64,000 nt of DNA from Hyphomonas sp. Its GTDB lineage: Bacteria; Pseudomonadota; Alphaproteobacteria; Caulobacterales; Hyphomonadaceae. How positions within the stretch are numbered: the stretch's first letter is position 1; each line of letters begins with the position of its first letter. The stretch covers positions 310,001 through 374,000 of the forward strand of contig NZ_WGLO01000001.1 of NCBI RefSeq assembly GCF_016125515.1, given 5' to 3'. The notes beneath the pieces were generated by a model that was given only the letters and a program-made list of their open reading frames with translations, made no database searches and was not told the origin of the DNA. The position numbers and the translations under genes are program-made. Of this stretch, positions 16,865 to 25,310 are shown one piece after another.

Positions 16865-17851
16865 TCAGGCGGGCGTCTTTGCCCGAAGGCCGTTCATGCG
16901 GTCGATCGAGGCTTCGGCGTCGCGCATGATGTCGGCCACGATGGCGGCGACCGGTTTCACCTCGCGCACACCGCCGGCTGACTGGCCCATGGCGAAGCAG
17001 GACTTGTCCATCGAAAGCTTTGCCTCGTCGGTGATGCCGCCGATGCCGCCGATCACGCCGGTCCGGGTCGAATGGATGGCCTGGTGCGGGAAGGGTTGAA
17101 TGTCCTGCGGGCGGCTTTCCCAGTCATTGATATAGTCGTTGGTGCGGCAGCGCATTGGCTTGCCCGAATAGCAGCGCGTGCGGGTCGTGTCGGTGTCGCC
17201 CGCTTCGACGACGGCGTTCTTGTACATATTCGCAGCGTGGGCTTCGGCCGAGGCGATGAAGCGGGTGCCCATCCAGACGCCTTCGGCGCCCAGCGCGAGG
17301 GCGGCGGCCAGGCCGCGCCCGTCATAGATGCCGCCGGCCGCGATCACCGGGATCTTCACAGCTTCGACCGCCTGGGCGACCAGTGGCATGGTGCCGACAA
17401 GGCCCGTATGCCCGCCGCCTTCGCCGCCCTGCAGGATCACTGCATCGCAACCGGCCTCCTCGGCCTTGATCGCGTGCTTCACGGCGCCGCCGACGACCAT
17501 CACCTTTACGCCGGCATCTTTTAGCCGTTTCATGATCGGCAGGGGCACGCCGAGACCGGCAACGAACGAGTCGGCGCCGCCTTTGATGATCACGTCGACT
17601 GATTCTTCGAGGCTCTCGGGGCTGGCGGCCAGCAGGTCCACACCGAACGGCTTGCCGGGGGCGAGTTCTTTCACCTTCTTCATCTGCCCGGCGATGAAGT
17701 CCGGCCCGGTTCCCGCCATGCCGAGCACGCCGTAGCCGCCAGCATTGCACATCGCGGCGCAGACTTCGGCGTAGGAGACGCCGCCCATCCCCGCGAGCAT
17801 GATCGGGTGCTGGACTTTCAGCATTTCGGTGAGGCGGGTCTTCAGGGCCAT
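16865..17851 (-). CDS. NAD(P)H-dependent flavin oxidoreductase / nitronate monooxygenase-like
   Basis: 328 residues from the ATG at 17851, with GGAG upstream. FMN-binding TIM-barrel of the 2-nitropropane dioxygenase class: HPIMLAGMGGVSYAEV at the start, VMVVGGAVKHAIKAEEAGCDAVILQGGEGGGHTG, VPVIAAGGIYDGRGLAAALALGAEGVWMGTRF and the conserved RCYSGKPMR. Proteins of this subgroup are annotated as nitronate monooxygenases or as enoyl reductase-like enzymes; true substrate unknown. Convergent with the aldehyde dehydrogenase gene, 6 bp apart. Confidence 0.88.
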   Translation of the reverse strand: MALKTRLTEMLKVQHPIMLAGMGGVSYAEVCAAMCNAGGYGVLGMAGTGPDFIAGQMKKVKELAPGKPFGVDLLAASPESLEESVDVIIKGGADSFVAGLGVPLPIMKRLKDAGVKVMVVGGAVKHAIKAEEAGCDAVILQGGEGGGHTGLVGTMPLVAQAVEAVKIPVIAAGGIYDGRGLAAALALGAEGVWMGTRFIASAEAHAANMYKNAVVEAGDTDTTRTRCYSGKPMRCRTNDYINDWESRPQDIQPFPHQAIHSTRTGVIGGIGGITDEAKLSMDKSCFAMGQSAGGVREVKPVAAIVADIMRDAEASIDRMNGLRAKTPA

Positions 17852-18064
17852 GGGGATCTCCAGTTTGACAGGGTGAAATAGACTGCCCAATCCTTAGGCT
17901 GGCGCCGCCACGTCAACGCAAGCATCTTCATCAATCTGCACATTGAGACGCATTTAGAACAGATTTGCCGTGTCTTTGCCGCAATCTGGCCCCGATCAAT
18001 CGGCTATAGCCGGGCGTCCGCGGAATATCCCGCCGGGCAGGGTGTCAAAAAGAGGGAATCTCTC

Positions 18065-18328
18065 ATGACGAAACTGTTTGCGGGCGCTGCCGCTGCAATC
18101 CTTTTCGCGGGTGTCGCTTTCGCAGGTGAACCTGCGACTGAAACCGAAGCCGTTGAAGCTGAAGCCGCTGTTGAAGCGGTCGAAGTGGAAGCAACCGTCG
18201 AAGCCGAAGCCGCTGTCGAAGCGGTCGAAGCCGAAGCCGTAGAAGCGGCTGTCGAAGCCGAGGCTGAAGTGGCCCCGGCAGAAGCAGTGGCCGAAGAGGC
18301 TGCTACCGAAGAAGCTGCTGCAGAGTAA
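18065..18328 (+). CDS. Small, extremely acidic exported protein
   Basis: 87 residues: a signal peptide of about 20 residues (KLFAGAAAAILFAGVAFA) followed by ~67 residues composed only of Glu, Ala, Val, Thr, Pro and Gly with no basic, aromatic or polar-amide residue. The tail is a degenerate repeat of EAEA/VEAVE units and is either helical or disordered. AAGAGGGA provides a good ribosome-binding site. No family is recognised; its near neighbour at 18487 has the same design. Alternating Glu/Ala could bind cations or act as a periplasmic spacer, which is speculation. The 158-bp gap to the next gene contains no further frame I can support. Confidence 0.72.
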   Translation: MTKLFAGAAAAILFAGVAFAGEPATETEAVEAEAAVEAVEVEATVEAEAAVEAVEAEAVEAAVEAEAEVAPAEAVAEEAATEEAAAE

Positions 18329-18486
18329 TCTGCCGCAGTTGGACTTACCTCCACTCATGACGGGCGGAGGAATTGTGCAACCAGACCGCGACGGTTCAAC
18401 AAAACTGAAAAATTAACTTTCGGCAATGTTGAAGAGGTGCTAGAGCCCGACCGTTCGCAAGAACACTCAACAGGGGTACTACCAAC

Positions 18487-18738
18487 ATGAAAAAGCTGAT
18501 CCTCGCTGCTGCCGCCGCTTCGGCACTCGTTCTCGCCGCTTGCGGCGCCACCGAAGAAGCTGCTCCGGCCGCTGAAGAAACCACCGTCGAAGAAGTGGCT
18601 CCTGAAGCTGCTCCGGTCGAAGAAGTCGTGACTGAAGAAGTCGTGACCGAAGAAGCTGCTCCGGCTGAAGAAGCTGCTCCGGCAGAAGAAGCTGCTCCGG
18701 CAGAAGAAGCTCCGGCCACCGAAGCCGCTCCTGAGTAA
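18487..18738 (+). CDS. Small, extremely acidic Glu/Ala/Pro-repeat lipoprotein
   Basis: 83 residues. Signal peptide with lipobox VLAAC, so lipid-anchored at Cys 19, then ~64 residues of Glu, Ala, Pro, Thr and Val only. The repeat EEAAPA occurs four times near the C-terminus, encoded by an 18-nt tandem unit. 20 of 21 Glu codons are GAA and most Ala codons are GCT, whereas neighbours prefer GC-ending codons, which hints at high expression. It is followed by a strong terminator. Same architecture as the 18065 protein, but lipidated. Confidence 0.78.
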   Translation: MKKLILAAAAASALVLAACGATEEAAPAAEETTVEEVAPEAAPVEEVVTEEVVTEEAAPAEEAAPAEEAAPAEEAPATEAAPE

Positions 18739-18770
18739 TTTCAGGACGATCGGATTTCCGATCTAAAGAT

Positions 18771-18803
18771 AAGGCCGCTTCCTTCGGGAAGCGGCCTTTT
18801 TCT
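18771..18803 (+). terminator. Rho-independent terminator after the acidic lipoprotein gene
   Basis: AAGGCCGCTTCC pairs with GGAAGCGGCCTT around a TTCG loop, followed by TTTTTCTTTG: a textbook strong hairpin plus T-tract. It ends the acidic-protein transcript 33 bp after its stop codon. A smaller hairpin, GATCGG-ATTT-CCGATC, lies just upstream at 18748-18763. Confidence 0.93.
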
Positions 18804-18828
18804 TTGTCCGTTGTCAGGCAGCTGGCGC

Positions 18829-19614
18829 CTAGAACTTGGCGTAGCCGCCATCGACGACCAGCGTGTCGCCGGAATGGTATTTCGAGGCGTCCGAGGCCAG
18901 GTAGACCGCGATGCCGCCGAAGTCGGCCGGCTCGCCCCAACGGCGAATCGGGACGCGGGTGATGACTTTCGTGGCGAAGGCGTCGTTGCCCTGGGCGCCT
19001 TCGGTCATGTCCGTTGCAATCCAGCCGGGCAGGATCGAGTTCGCCCGGATGTTGTAGCGGCCATACTCCACCGCGATGGCGTTCATCATGGCGATCAGGC
19101 CGCCCTTGGTGTGGGCATAGGCCTGGTTGCGGCCAGCGCCTTCGATGCCGGCCAGCGAGGCCGTGCCGACCAGGCTGCCGCCCAGATCGCCCGCCTTGGC
19201 GCGTGCCACCATCGACTTGGCGGCCTCGCGCAGGGTGAAGAAGGCGCCTTCCGCGTTGATGCGTTCGTTGTAGCGCCAGGTTTCCAGCGTCATCGTCTCG
19301 AACGATGCCGCGCCCCGGCCCACGCCGGCATTGGCGATGCAGCAGTCGATGCGCTTGAACTCTTCCTCGGCTTCTTTCATGGCCTTCACCACCTGGTCTT
19401 CCTCGCCGACATCGACGACCCAGGCCTTCACCTTGCCGGTGCCGAGGCCGGAGGCTTTCTTCACGGCGGCGTCATTGTCAGCGGCCTTGCGGCCCCAGAT
19501 CACGACATCAGCGTTCGAGGCGGCCAGCGCCTCCACCATGCCGAGGCCGATACCCTTGTTGCCGCCGGTCACGACGCAGACCTTTCCTGAAAGGTCGAAC
19601 GGTTTGTAGGTCAT
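18829..19614 (-). CDS. SDR-family oxidoreductase
   Basis: 261 residues. Classical short-chain dehydrogenase: NAD-binding TGGNKGIGLGM near residue 17, NAGVGRG, the catalytic pair in YAHTKGG (Tyr-x3-Lys) near residue 155, and the C-terminal SILPGWIATDMT and SGDTLVVDGGYA. Acts on an alcohol or ketone with NAD(P)(H); substrate unknown. GGGAGAG precedes the ATG. Single gene, convergent with the acidic-lipoprotein gene across a terminator. Confidence 0.9.
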   Translation of the reverse strand: MTYKPFDLSGKVCVVTGGNKGIGLGMVEALAASNADVVIWGRKAADNDAAVKKASGLGTGKVKAWVVDVGEEDQVVKAMKEAEEEFKRIDCCIANAGVGRGAASFETMTLETWRYNERINAEGAFFTLREAAKSMVARAKAGDLGGSLVGTASLAGIEGAGRNQAYAHTKGGLIAMMNAIAVEYGRYNIRANSILPGWIATDMTEGAQGNDAFATKVITRVPIRRWGEPADFGGIAVYLASDASKYHSGDTLVVDGGYAKF

Positions 19615-19677
19615 GAGCGCTTCTCTCCCTGAATGTTAGCTTTGACGACAGCTTAGTCGGGCTGACGTTAGGGCGGG

Positions 19678-20109
19678 TCAAGAGGCGGACTTGGAAACCA
19701 TCTCCCGCGCCGCCGCGATGATCCGTCTCGTCTCGTCCCAGATCGGCAACGCTGCGAGGCGATCCGGCGGGATCCATTCGGCATGGTCGGCATCGTCGCC
19801 CGCGACCGGATCGCCGGACATCCAGACCGCGGCATAATCGAACAGCACGTAGTGGCGGGCTACAGCGCCGGTCGTGCGCGAGGTGAAGATGGCATCGACC
19901 ACGTCCACGATGCCGACGAGACGCGCGTGGACGCCCGTCTCCTCCATCAACTCGCGCAGGGCGGCCGCCTCGGCACGTTCGCCGAATTCGATGCGCCCGC
20001 CGGGGATCGACCAGTCGCCGGCCAGCGGCTTGGTTCCACGGCGGATGAGCAGCACGTCCTCGCCCTTGAAACAGACTGTGCCGACGGCCGGTTGCGGTTT
20101 GTCGGTCAT
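19678..20109 (-). CDS. Nudix hydrolase
   Basis: 143 residues from the ATG at 20109. The Nudix box GGRIEFGERAEAAALREL continuing MEETGV fits GX5EX7REUXEEXGU and binds the divalent metals. The short length and simple architecture do not fix the substrate; nucleoside-diphosphate derivatives are usual. The ATG overlaps the stop of the upstream RNA methyltransferase gene by 4 bp, so the two are co-translated. Confidence 0.9.
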   Translation of the reverse strand: MTDKPQPAVGTVCFKGEDVLLIRRGTKPLAGDWSIPGGRIEFGERAEAAALRELMEETGVHARLVGIVDVVDAIFTSRTTGAVARHYVLFDYAAVWMSGDPVAGDDADHAEWIPPDRLAALPIWDETRRIIAAAREMVSKSAS

Positions 20110-21371
20110 GAAGGCTTCTCCAGCAGGGCGACCGCCTCGACATGGGCAGACCACAGGAACTGGTCGATCGGATGGATACGGACGATCCGGTAGCCGCCAT
20201 CGACCAGAGTGCGCAGGTCGCGCGCCAGTGTCGCCGGATCACAGGAGACATACGCCACGCGCAGCACGGTTGAGCGAGCGATCTCGTGGCTTTGCGCAGC
20301 AGCGCCGGCGCGCGGCGGATCCAGCACGATACCGCCGAACCGGTTCAGTTCGGACGCGGCCAGCGGATTGCGGAAAAGGTCGCGCACTTCCGCCGTGACC
20401 GGCTTCAATCCATGCGCAGCGCGGGCCGAGGTTTTCAGGGCGTCGATGGCCGCTGTGTTGCCTTCGGCGGCATACACGCCGGCCCTTGCCGCAAGGCGCA
20501 GCGCAAATGTTCCGGACCCGGAGAAAAGATCAGCCACGAGGGGCGCGTCTCCGAGGTGATCGATCACCAGCTCTGCCATGTGCGCCTCGGCTTCGGCACT
20601 GGCCTGCAGGAAGCCGCCCGGCGGCGGCAGGAGCTGGGCGCTACCGGCCGGCAGGCTGGGCCTGCGCTCAGTCAGGACATCGGCGCCTTCGATGGACACG
20701 CGGGCAAACCCGGCCCGCAGCGCGGCGCTTGCCGCCTCGGCCCGGGCCAGCGCCTTCACACCCTTGGCAACGCCCGAGATGTGCAGGTCGAGCCCCGCCG
20801 CCGTCTCGGTCACCAGGAGGCCGGTCTCGTCCTTCCCGGACAGAAGGAAGCCCGCGATCTCGCGCAATCGTGGCAGGGCGGCCACGATCGCCGGCCGGAG
20901 CACGGGACATTCGTTGAGCGCGATCAGCTCGTGGCTCTTGCGGGCATGAAAGCCGAGGACGACCTGCTTGCCGCTTTTCTTCGCCGCAAGGGCGGCGCGC
21001 CGGCGTGAGCCTGGCGGCGTAATCCACGCGGCGGGAACCTCGGCCTCCAGTCCCCTAGCCTTCAGTACACGGAGGATCAGATCGCGCTTGTATTCCGCAT
21101 AAGGCGCCGACGCCATGTGCTGCAGGGTGCAGCCGCCGCAGGCGCCAAAATGCCGGCACGCGGGCGCGATCCGGTCCGGTGACGGCGAGACGACCTCCAG
21201 CAGTTTCAGCCGGTCGCCCGCACCTTCGACACGCACGGTCTCGCCGGCCAAGGTGAACGGCACGGAAACCAAAGCGCCGTTCTCCCGCGCCCGGCCGTCG
21301 CCCTGCGCGCCGACCGATTCGATGGTTAAGGTGCGCGCGGCCGAGGCAGCAGGGTCTTGCAAGGCTGGCAT
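20106..21371 (-). CDS. Class I RNA m5U methyltransferase (TrmA/RlmD family)
   Basis: 421 residues. N-terminal TRAM-like region (LTIESVGAQGDGRA), the cysteine set CRHFGACGGCTLQH typical of an Fe-S cluster, then a SAM-dependent methyltransferase domain with VADLFSGSGTFALRLA, VLDPPRAGA, and the catalytic VSCDPATLARDL whose Cys attacks uridine C6. It methylates uridine C5 in rRNA or tRNA. I cannot say whether the target is 23S U1939/U747-like or tRNA U54, so no symbol is given. Upstream partner of the Nudix gene. Confidence 0.9.
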   Translation of the reverse strand: MPALQDPAASAARTLTIESVGAQGDGRARENGALVSVPFTLAGETVRVEGAGDRLKLLEVVSPSPDRIAPACRHFGACGGCTLQHMASAPYAEYKRDLILRVLKARGLEAEVPAAWITPPGSRRRAALAAKKSGKQVVLGFHARKSHELIALNECPVLRPAIVAALPRLREIAGFLLSGKDETGLLVTETAAGLDLHISGVAKGVKALARAEAASAALRAGFARVSIEGADVLTERRPSLPAGSAQLLPPPGGFLQASAEAEAHMAELVIDHLGDAPLVADLFSGSGTFALRLAARAGVYAAEGNTAAIDALKTSARAAHGLKPVTAEVRDLFRNPLAASELNRFGGIVLDPPRAGAAAQSHEIARSTVLRVAYVSCDPATLARDLRTLVDGGYRIVRIHPIDQFLWSAHVEAVALLEKPS

Positions 21372-21449
21372 CCGTTCAGCGGGGGTGGCGGTGGCGGGTT
21401 TCCTCCGTTAGCAGGGGCAGGCTGTTCACGGAAGGAGCCTCGCCGCCCC

Positions 21450-22451
21450 ATGGCCAAGCCGAACGGAAAACGACGCAAGATCAGCCTCGCCCTGCAGGGC
21501 GGCGGTGCCCACGGTGCCTACACCTGGGGCGTGCTGGACCGGCTGAGCGCAGAAGAGAGCCTGGAGATCACCGCCATCTCCGCCACCTCGGCCGGCGCCC
21601 TGAACGCGGTGGCCTATGCCGCAGGCCTCGCCAAGGGCGGTCCGGAAGGCGCCCGCAAGGAGCTTGCCTCGCTCTGGCGGCGCGTATCGGACGCGGGCTC
21701 AGCGATGAGTGCCTTCGGCCCGGTTGGCTTCGCCATGGCGACGGCCATGCAGTCGCTGGCGAGCCCCTATGATCTCAACCCGTTCAATTTCAATCCGCTG
21801 CGCCGGCTCGTCGAGGGCGAGATCGACTTCGGCGCGGTGCACGCTTCCGGGCTCACGCTGTTCGTCTCGGCGACAAATGTTGAAACCGGCAAGGTACGGG
21901 TGTTTGCGCGCGAGGAGATCGACGCGGATGCCGTGCTCGCCTCGGCCTGCCTGCCGCAGGCCTTCCAGGCAGTGGAGATTGATGGCCATCCGTACTGGGA
22001 TGGTGGCTATATGGGAAACCCCAGCCTCTTCCCGCTGATCTATTCCGGCGCGCCGCAAGATGTGCTGCTGGTTCTGCTCAATCCGCTGGAGCGGTCCGGC
22101 ACGCCCAAGCGCGCCGCAGAGATCCAGGAGCGCCTCAACGAGATCAGCTTCAACGCTTCCCTGATCGGTGAGCTGCGCGCCATCGCCTTCGTCCAGCGCC
22201 TGATCGATGACGGCATGCTGAAAGAGCCAATGATGAAGAAATACCGCCGGCTCAACATCCACGCGATCCGCGGCGGGCAGGACCTGATCAATTATAGCCT
22301 CGCCACCAAGTATGACACGCGCTGGCGTCTGCTGACCGAACTGCGCGACAAGGGCCACACTGCAGCTGACAAATGGCTGGAGACCTGTGCCAAGGATGTC
22401 GGCACGAAGACTTCGAGCTTCGACATCCGGAGGGAGTTCCTGGAGTCGTGA
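21450..22451 (+). CDS. Patatin-like phospholipase
   Basis: 333 residues from the ATG at 21450, after GAAGGAG. Patatin core: oxyanion-hole LALQGGGAHGAYTWGVLD at the N-terminus, the nucleophile segment ISATSAGALNAVAYAAG (GxSxG with Ala at the first position), and DGGYMGNPSL with the catalytic Asp near residue 190. It hydrolyses acyl ester bonds of lipids with a Ser-Asp dyad. No signal peptide, so cytoplasmic. The C-terminus matches bacterial patatins of this length. Convergent with rsmD, 9 bp apart. Confidence 0.9.
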   Translation: MAKPNGKRRKISLALQGGGAHGAYTWGVLDRLSAEESLEITAISATSAGALNAVAYAAGLAKGGPEGARKELASLWRRVSDAGSAMSAFGPVGFAMATAMQSLASPYDLNPFNFNPLRRLVEGEIDFGAVHASGLTLFVSATNVETGKVRVFAREEIDADAVLASACLPQAFQAVEIDGHPYWDGGYMGNPSLFPLIYSGAPQDVLLVLLNPLERSGTPKRAAEIQERLNEISFNASLIGELRAIAFVQRLIDDGMLKEPMMKKYRRLNIHAIRGGQDLINYSLATKYDTRWRLLTELRDKGHTAADKWLETCAKDVGTKTSSFDIRREFLES

Positions 22452-22460
22452 TCGACCCGT

Positions 22461-23021
22461 TCAGGCCTGTTTCAAGAAGCTAACCTTCGCCGCGCCGTAG
22501 TCGCGCGAGTCGATCACCGTCCAGCCGGGGAACATCAGCGCCTCATCGGCGCCTGTTTCCACGATCACCAGTGCGTCCTCGGCCAGCCAGTTGCCGCGGA
22601 CGAGGCAGGCGAGCGCGGGTTGGACGAGATCCTTATGATAGGGCGGGTCCAGGAAGGCGAGCGTGAACGGGCCGCCCAGGCCGGCGGGCTTCGCGCCAAG
22701 ATCTGTCGCCGAGCGCCGGTGCAGCCGCGTGTTGCCGAACAGGCCGAGGGCTTCGATATTGTCGCGGATCGCGCCGCGCGCGCCATGGTCCGTTTCCACG
22801 AACAGGCAGAAGGCCGCGCCCCTGCTCATCGCTTCCAGGCCGAGCGCCCCGGAGCCTGCGAACAGGTCGATCACCCGCGCGCCGTCGATGGGCGGCGCCC
22901 ACTCGGCATGGACGATCACGTTGAACAGGCTTTCGCGCGTGCGGTCGCTGGTGGGCCGTGTGCTCATCCCCTTGGGGGCATTGAGGGCGCGGCCCTTGTG
23001 CTGTCCGGCAATAATGCGCAT
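22461..23021 (-). CDS. rsmD: 16S rRNA (guanine-966-N2)-methyltransferase
   Basis: 186 residues from the ATG at 23021, which starts the family's MRIIAGQHKGRAL. Then RPTSDRTRESLFN, VIDLFAGSGALGLEAMSRG (SAM-binding), and LAFLDPPYHKDL, the DPPY catalytic motif. RsmD methylates 16S rRNA G966. A longer frame to 23201 has a non-homologous N-terminus and is not used. Divergent from the crotonase gene at 23133, with 111 bp between. Confidence 0.92.
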   Translation of the reverse strand: MRIIAGQHKGRALNAPKGMSTRPTSDRTRESLFNVIVHAEWAPPIDGARVIDLFAGSGALGLEAMSRGAAFCLFVETDHGARGAIRDNIEALGLFGNTRLHRRSATDLGAKPAGLGGPFTLAFLDPPYHKDLVQPALACLVRGNWLAEDALVIVETGADEALMFPGWTVIDSRDYGAAKVSFLKQA

Positions 23022-23132
23022 GCGAGTGGTTCCGGCGTTGATCGCACGCGCTTTAGCATGGCCGAACGCGTTGCACAGCCTTGCCACGCTGCTTCGCCAG
23101 GCGCAGTCTGCCGGAAAAACAGGGAGGTCCGC

Positions 23133-23915
23133 ATGCCGCATGTCACCGTCGAGACCCACGGGGCGACCCGTCTTATCCGGTATGCCAATCCGCCGCGACA
23201 TTACATGACCGCCGAAGGCTCAGGCCTGATGCGCGCGGCCATCGATACCGCAGTGGCCGACCCGGAGATCCGCGTCCTCGTCCTGACCGGCACCGGAGAC
23301 GTCTTCGTGCGCCACTATGATGTAGCCGAAATCGTTGCCATCGGCGAAGCGGTCCGGGCCGGTCAGGTGCAGACCGAAGACTTCGAGCGCGGCGGCTTTG
23401 CCGACATGATCCGCGCGGTCTTCGACTCGCCGAAGCCCGTCATCGCCGCCATCAACGGCGTCTGCATGGGTGGCGGCTTTGAACTCGCCCTCGCGTGCGA
23501 TCTGCGCATCGCGCAAAGCCGTGTGCCGTTGATCGGTCTGCCGGAAACGCGCATCGGCATCTTCCCGGGCGGCGGCGGAACGCAACGTCTGCCGCGCATG
23601 ATCGGCGAAGCGCGGGCGCTGGAGTTCATCCTCCGGGGGCAGACGGTCGATGCCGAAGGCGCGCGGGAGCTGGGCCTCGTCAATGACGTTGCGCCGGATG
23701 CCGTGGCGGAAGCCTTGAAGCTCGCCGACGAGCTGGCTGCGCGCGGCGCCGAAGGGCTCGCGCATGCCAAACGCCTTGTGCGCGGCGCGCTGACCTGGGG
23801 CCTGGTTGACGGCACGCGCGAGGAACAGCACGGTTTCCACGCGGTCCTGAAGGCTGACAGCGCGATGGCCGCGATGAAGGACTTCCTCGCCAACGGGGAA
23901 GACATTACACGGTGA
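23133..23915 (+). CDS. Enoyl-CoA hydratase/isomerase family protein
   Basis: 260 residues from the ATG at 23133, after AGGGAGG. Crotonase fold with both catalytic glutamates: GGGFELALACDLRIA (Glu144-type) and LPETRIGIFPGGGGTQRLPR (Glu164-type), so hydratase activity is plausible. It would act on trans-2-enoyl-CoAs in fatty-acid breakdown. The stop overlaps the tadA start (GTGA) by 4 bp, which pairs it with a tRNA-modification gene by position only. Confidence 0.9.
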   Translation: MPHVTVETHGATRLIRYANPPRHYMTAEGSGLMRAAIDTAVADPEIRVLVLTGTGDVFVRHYDVAEIVAIGEAVRAGQVQTEDFERGGFADMIRAVFDSPKPVIAAINGVCMGGGFELALACDLRIAQSRVPLIGLPETRIGIFPGGGGTQRLPRMIGEARALEFILRGQTVDAEGARELGLVNDVAPDAVAEALKLADELAARGAEGLAHAKRLVRGALTWGLVDGTREEQHGFHAVLKADSAMAAMKDFLANGEDITR

Positions 23916-24379
23916 CCATGCCCACAGCGCTTTCGCCCATGTCCCGCGCGCTTGAACTGGCCCGCGCCGCTGCGACGGCCGGTGAAGTTCCTGTCGGCGC
24001 TGTCATAATCGATCCCGCGACCGGCGAGATCGTGGGCGAGGGCGCCAACGCCCCCGTCACGGCACATGATCCGACCGCTCATGCCGAGATCATCGCCCTG
24101 CGCTCGGCAGCGGCGAAGCTCGGCAACTACCGCCTCACCGGCCTCCACCTTTACGTCACGCTTGAACCCTGCGCGATGTGTGCTGGCGCGATCAGCTTCG
24201 CCCGCATCAGCAAGGTCATCTTCGGGGCCAGCGATCCGAAGGGCGGCGGGGTTCTGCACGGCCCGAAATTCTTCAGCCAGCCAACCTGCCATTGGCGTCC
24301 GGCCGTGGAGCAGGACGAGAGCAACGCCGTCGAAGCCGGCGACATCCTGCGAGATTTCTTCCGCGAGCGGAGGGGTTAG
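23912..24379 (+). CDS. tadA: tRNA-specific adenosine deaminase
   Basis: 155 residues. CDA-fold deaminase with zinc ligands in TAHAEIIAL (His-Ala-Glu) and LEPCAMCAGAISFARI (PCxxC). It converts A34 to inosine in tRNA-Arg(ACG). The size and the PCAMCAGA spacing match TadA better than other deaminases. The GTG at 23912 overlaps the previous stop as GTGA; an ATG at 23918 is the other possible start, two codons later. Confidence 0.9.
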   Translation: MTMPTALSPMSRALELARAAATAGEVPVGAVIIDPATGEIVGEGANAPVTAHDPTAHAEIIALRSAAAKLGNYRLTGLHLYVTLEPCAMCAGAISFARISKVIFGASDPKGGGVLHGPKFFSQPTCHWRPAVEQDESNAVEAGDILRDFFRERRG

Positions 24380-24452
24380 CGCTGACGCGGCGCGAGGCCT
24401 TGCTTTACCCGGTGTCACCGCCTCCAGTCTTGCCCGATTACAGGAGCCATCC

Positions 24453-25121
24453 ATGACCGCCACGTTGAAGATCGAGAACGATATCGCCCTCATCACCATG
24501 GACGACGGCAAGGCCAATGCCATCAACCCGACCATGGTCGCCTCGCTCAACGCCGCGCTCGACACGGCCGAGAAGGAGGCCAAGGCCGTCGTGCTGATGG
24601 GGCGGCCGGACCGGTTTTCCGGCGGGTTCGATCTGAAGATGATGATGGGCGCTTCGCCCGATGAGGTGCGCACGCTGGTCATGTCCGGCGGTGCACTGGC
24701 GCTGCGCCTGTTCACGCTGCCGATGCCTGTGATTGCTGCGTGCACCGGCCATGGCATCGCGATGGGCTGCTTCCTCCTGCTCGCCAGCGACAAGCGCTAT
24801 GGTATTCCGGGACCGTACAAGATCGGAGCCAATGAAACGCAGATCAACATGGTGCTGCCGGTCTTCGCGCTGGAACTGTGCAAGGCGCGCCTAAATCCGC
24901 AATACATGACCGAGTCGGTGATCAACGGCACGCTGTTCGATCCGGAGGAAGCGGTAAAGGCGGGCTACCTCGACAAGGTGGTGCCCGCAGATCAGCTGCT
25001 CGCCGAAGCGATGGCCGAAGCTGCCCGCCTGGGCGCGCTGCCCTCGGGCGCCTTCGCCGGCAACAAGCGCCTGCTGCGCAAACCCATCGCCGAGATCATA
25101 GCGCCCACCGTCCAGCTCTGA
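24453..25121 (+). CDS. Crotonase/enoyl-CoA hydratase family protein (small)
   Basis: 222 residues from the ATG at 24453, with CAGGAG upstream. Short crotonase-fold protein: MDDGKANAINPTMVASLNAAL, GRPDRFSGGFDLKMM, AACTGHGIAMGCFLLLASDKRYG. The position of the first catalytic Glu of enoyl-CoA hydratase is Phe (MGCFLLLASD), while a Glu remains in GANETQINMVLP. So an isomerase-, hydrolase- or decarboxylase-like activity is more likely than plain hydration. It follows tadA by 73 bp. Confidence 0.88.
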   Translation: MTATLKIENDIALITMDDGKANAINPTMVASLNAALDTAEKEAKAVVLMGRPDRFSGGFDLKMMMGASPDEVRTLVMSGGALALRLFTLPMPVIAACTGHGIAMGCFLLLASDKRYGIPGPYKIGANETQINMVLPVFALELCKARLNPQYMTESVINGTLFDPEEAVKAGYLDKVVPADQLLAEAMAEAARLGALPSGAFAGNKRLLRKPIAEIIAPTVQL

Positions 25122-25128
25122 TCCCCGC

Positions 25129-25144
25129 CAAGCGAATTCGCTTG
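25129..25144. repeat. Perfect 16-bp palindrome after the small crotonase gene
   Basis: CAAGCG-AATT-CGCTTG lies 7 bp after the stop codon and folds as a 6-bp stem with AATT loop. No T-tract follows (TTCGGGCC), so it is at best a weak terminator or an mRNA 3'-end hairpin; it is also symmetric enough to be a protein-binding site. Confidence 0.45.
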
Positions 25145-25310
25145 TTCGGGCCGCGCGCTTGCGGCTAGCGTCGCCCTACGCTCTTGGGTGGGAGGCGACC
25201 TTGTCATTGAATCATGCCTGTCCGGTTTCGCAGATCGCGCCGGCTTTGACGGGGTGTGTTTTGCCGATTGGCTTGTTCTTCCCGGTTCGCCAGCATTTCC
25301 GCGTGCCGGC

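Noticed and set aside
18004-18358. Minus-strand frames over the first acidic protein gene, rich in Ser/Ala/Thr or Gly/Phe
   Set aside because: They mirror the tandem Glu/Ala codons of the sense gene; the sense frame has a signal peptide and ribosome-binding site.
18160-18720. Short-period repeats that could suggest a CRISPR array
   Set aside because: They are tandem coding repeats with no regular spacers, inside two open frames with signal peptides.
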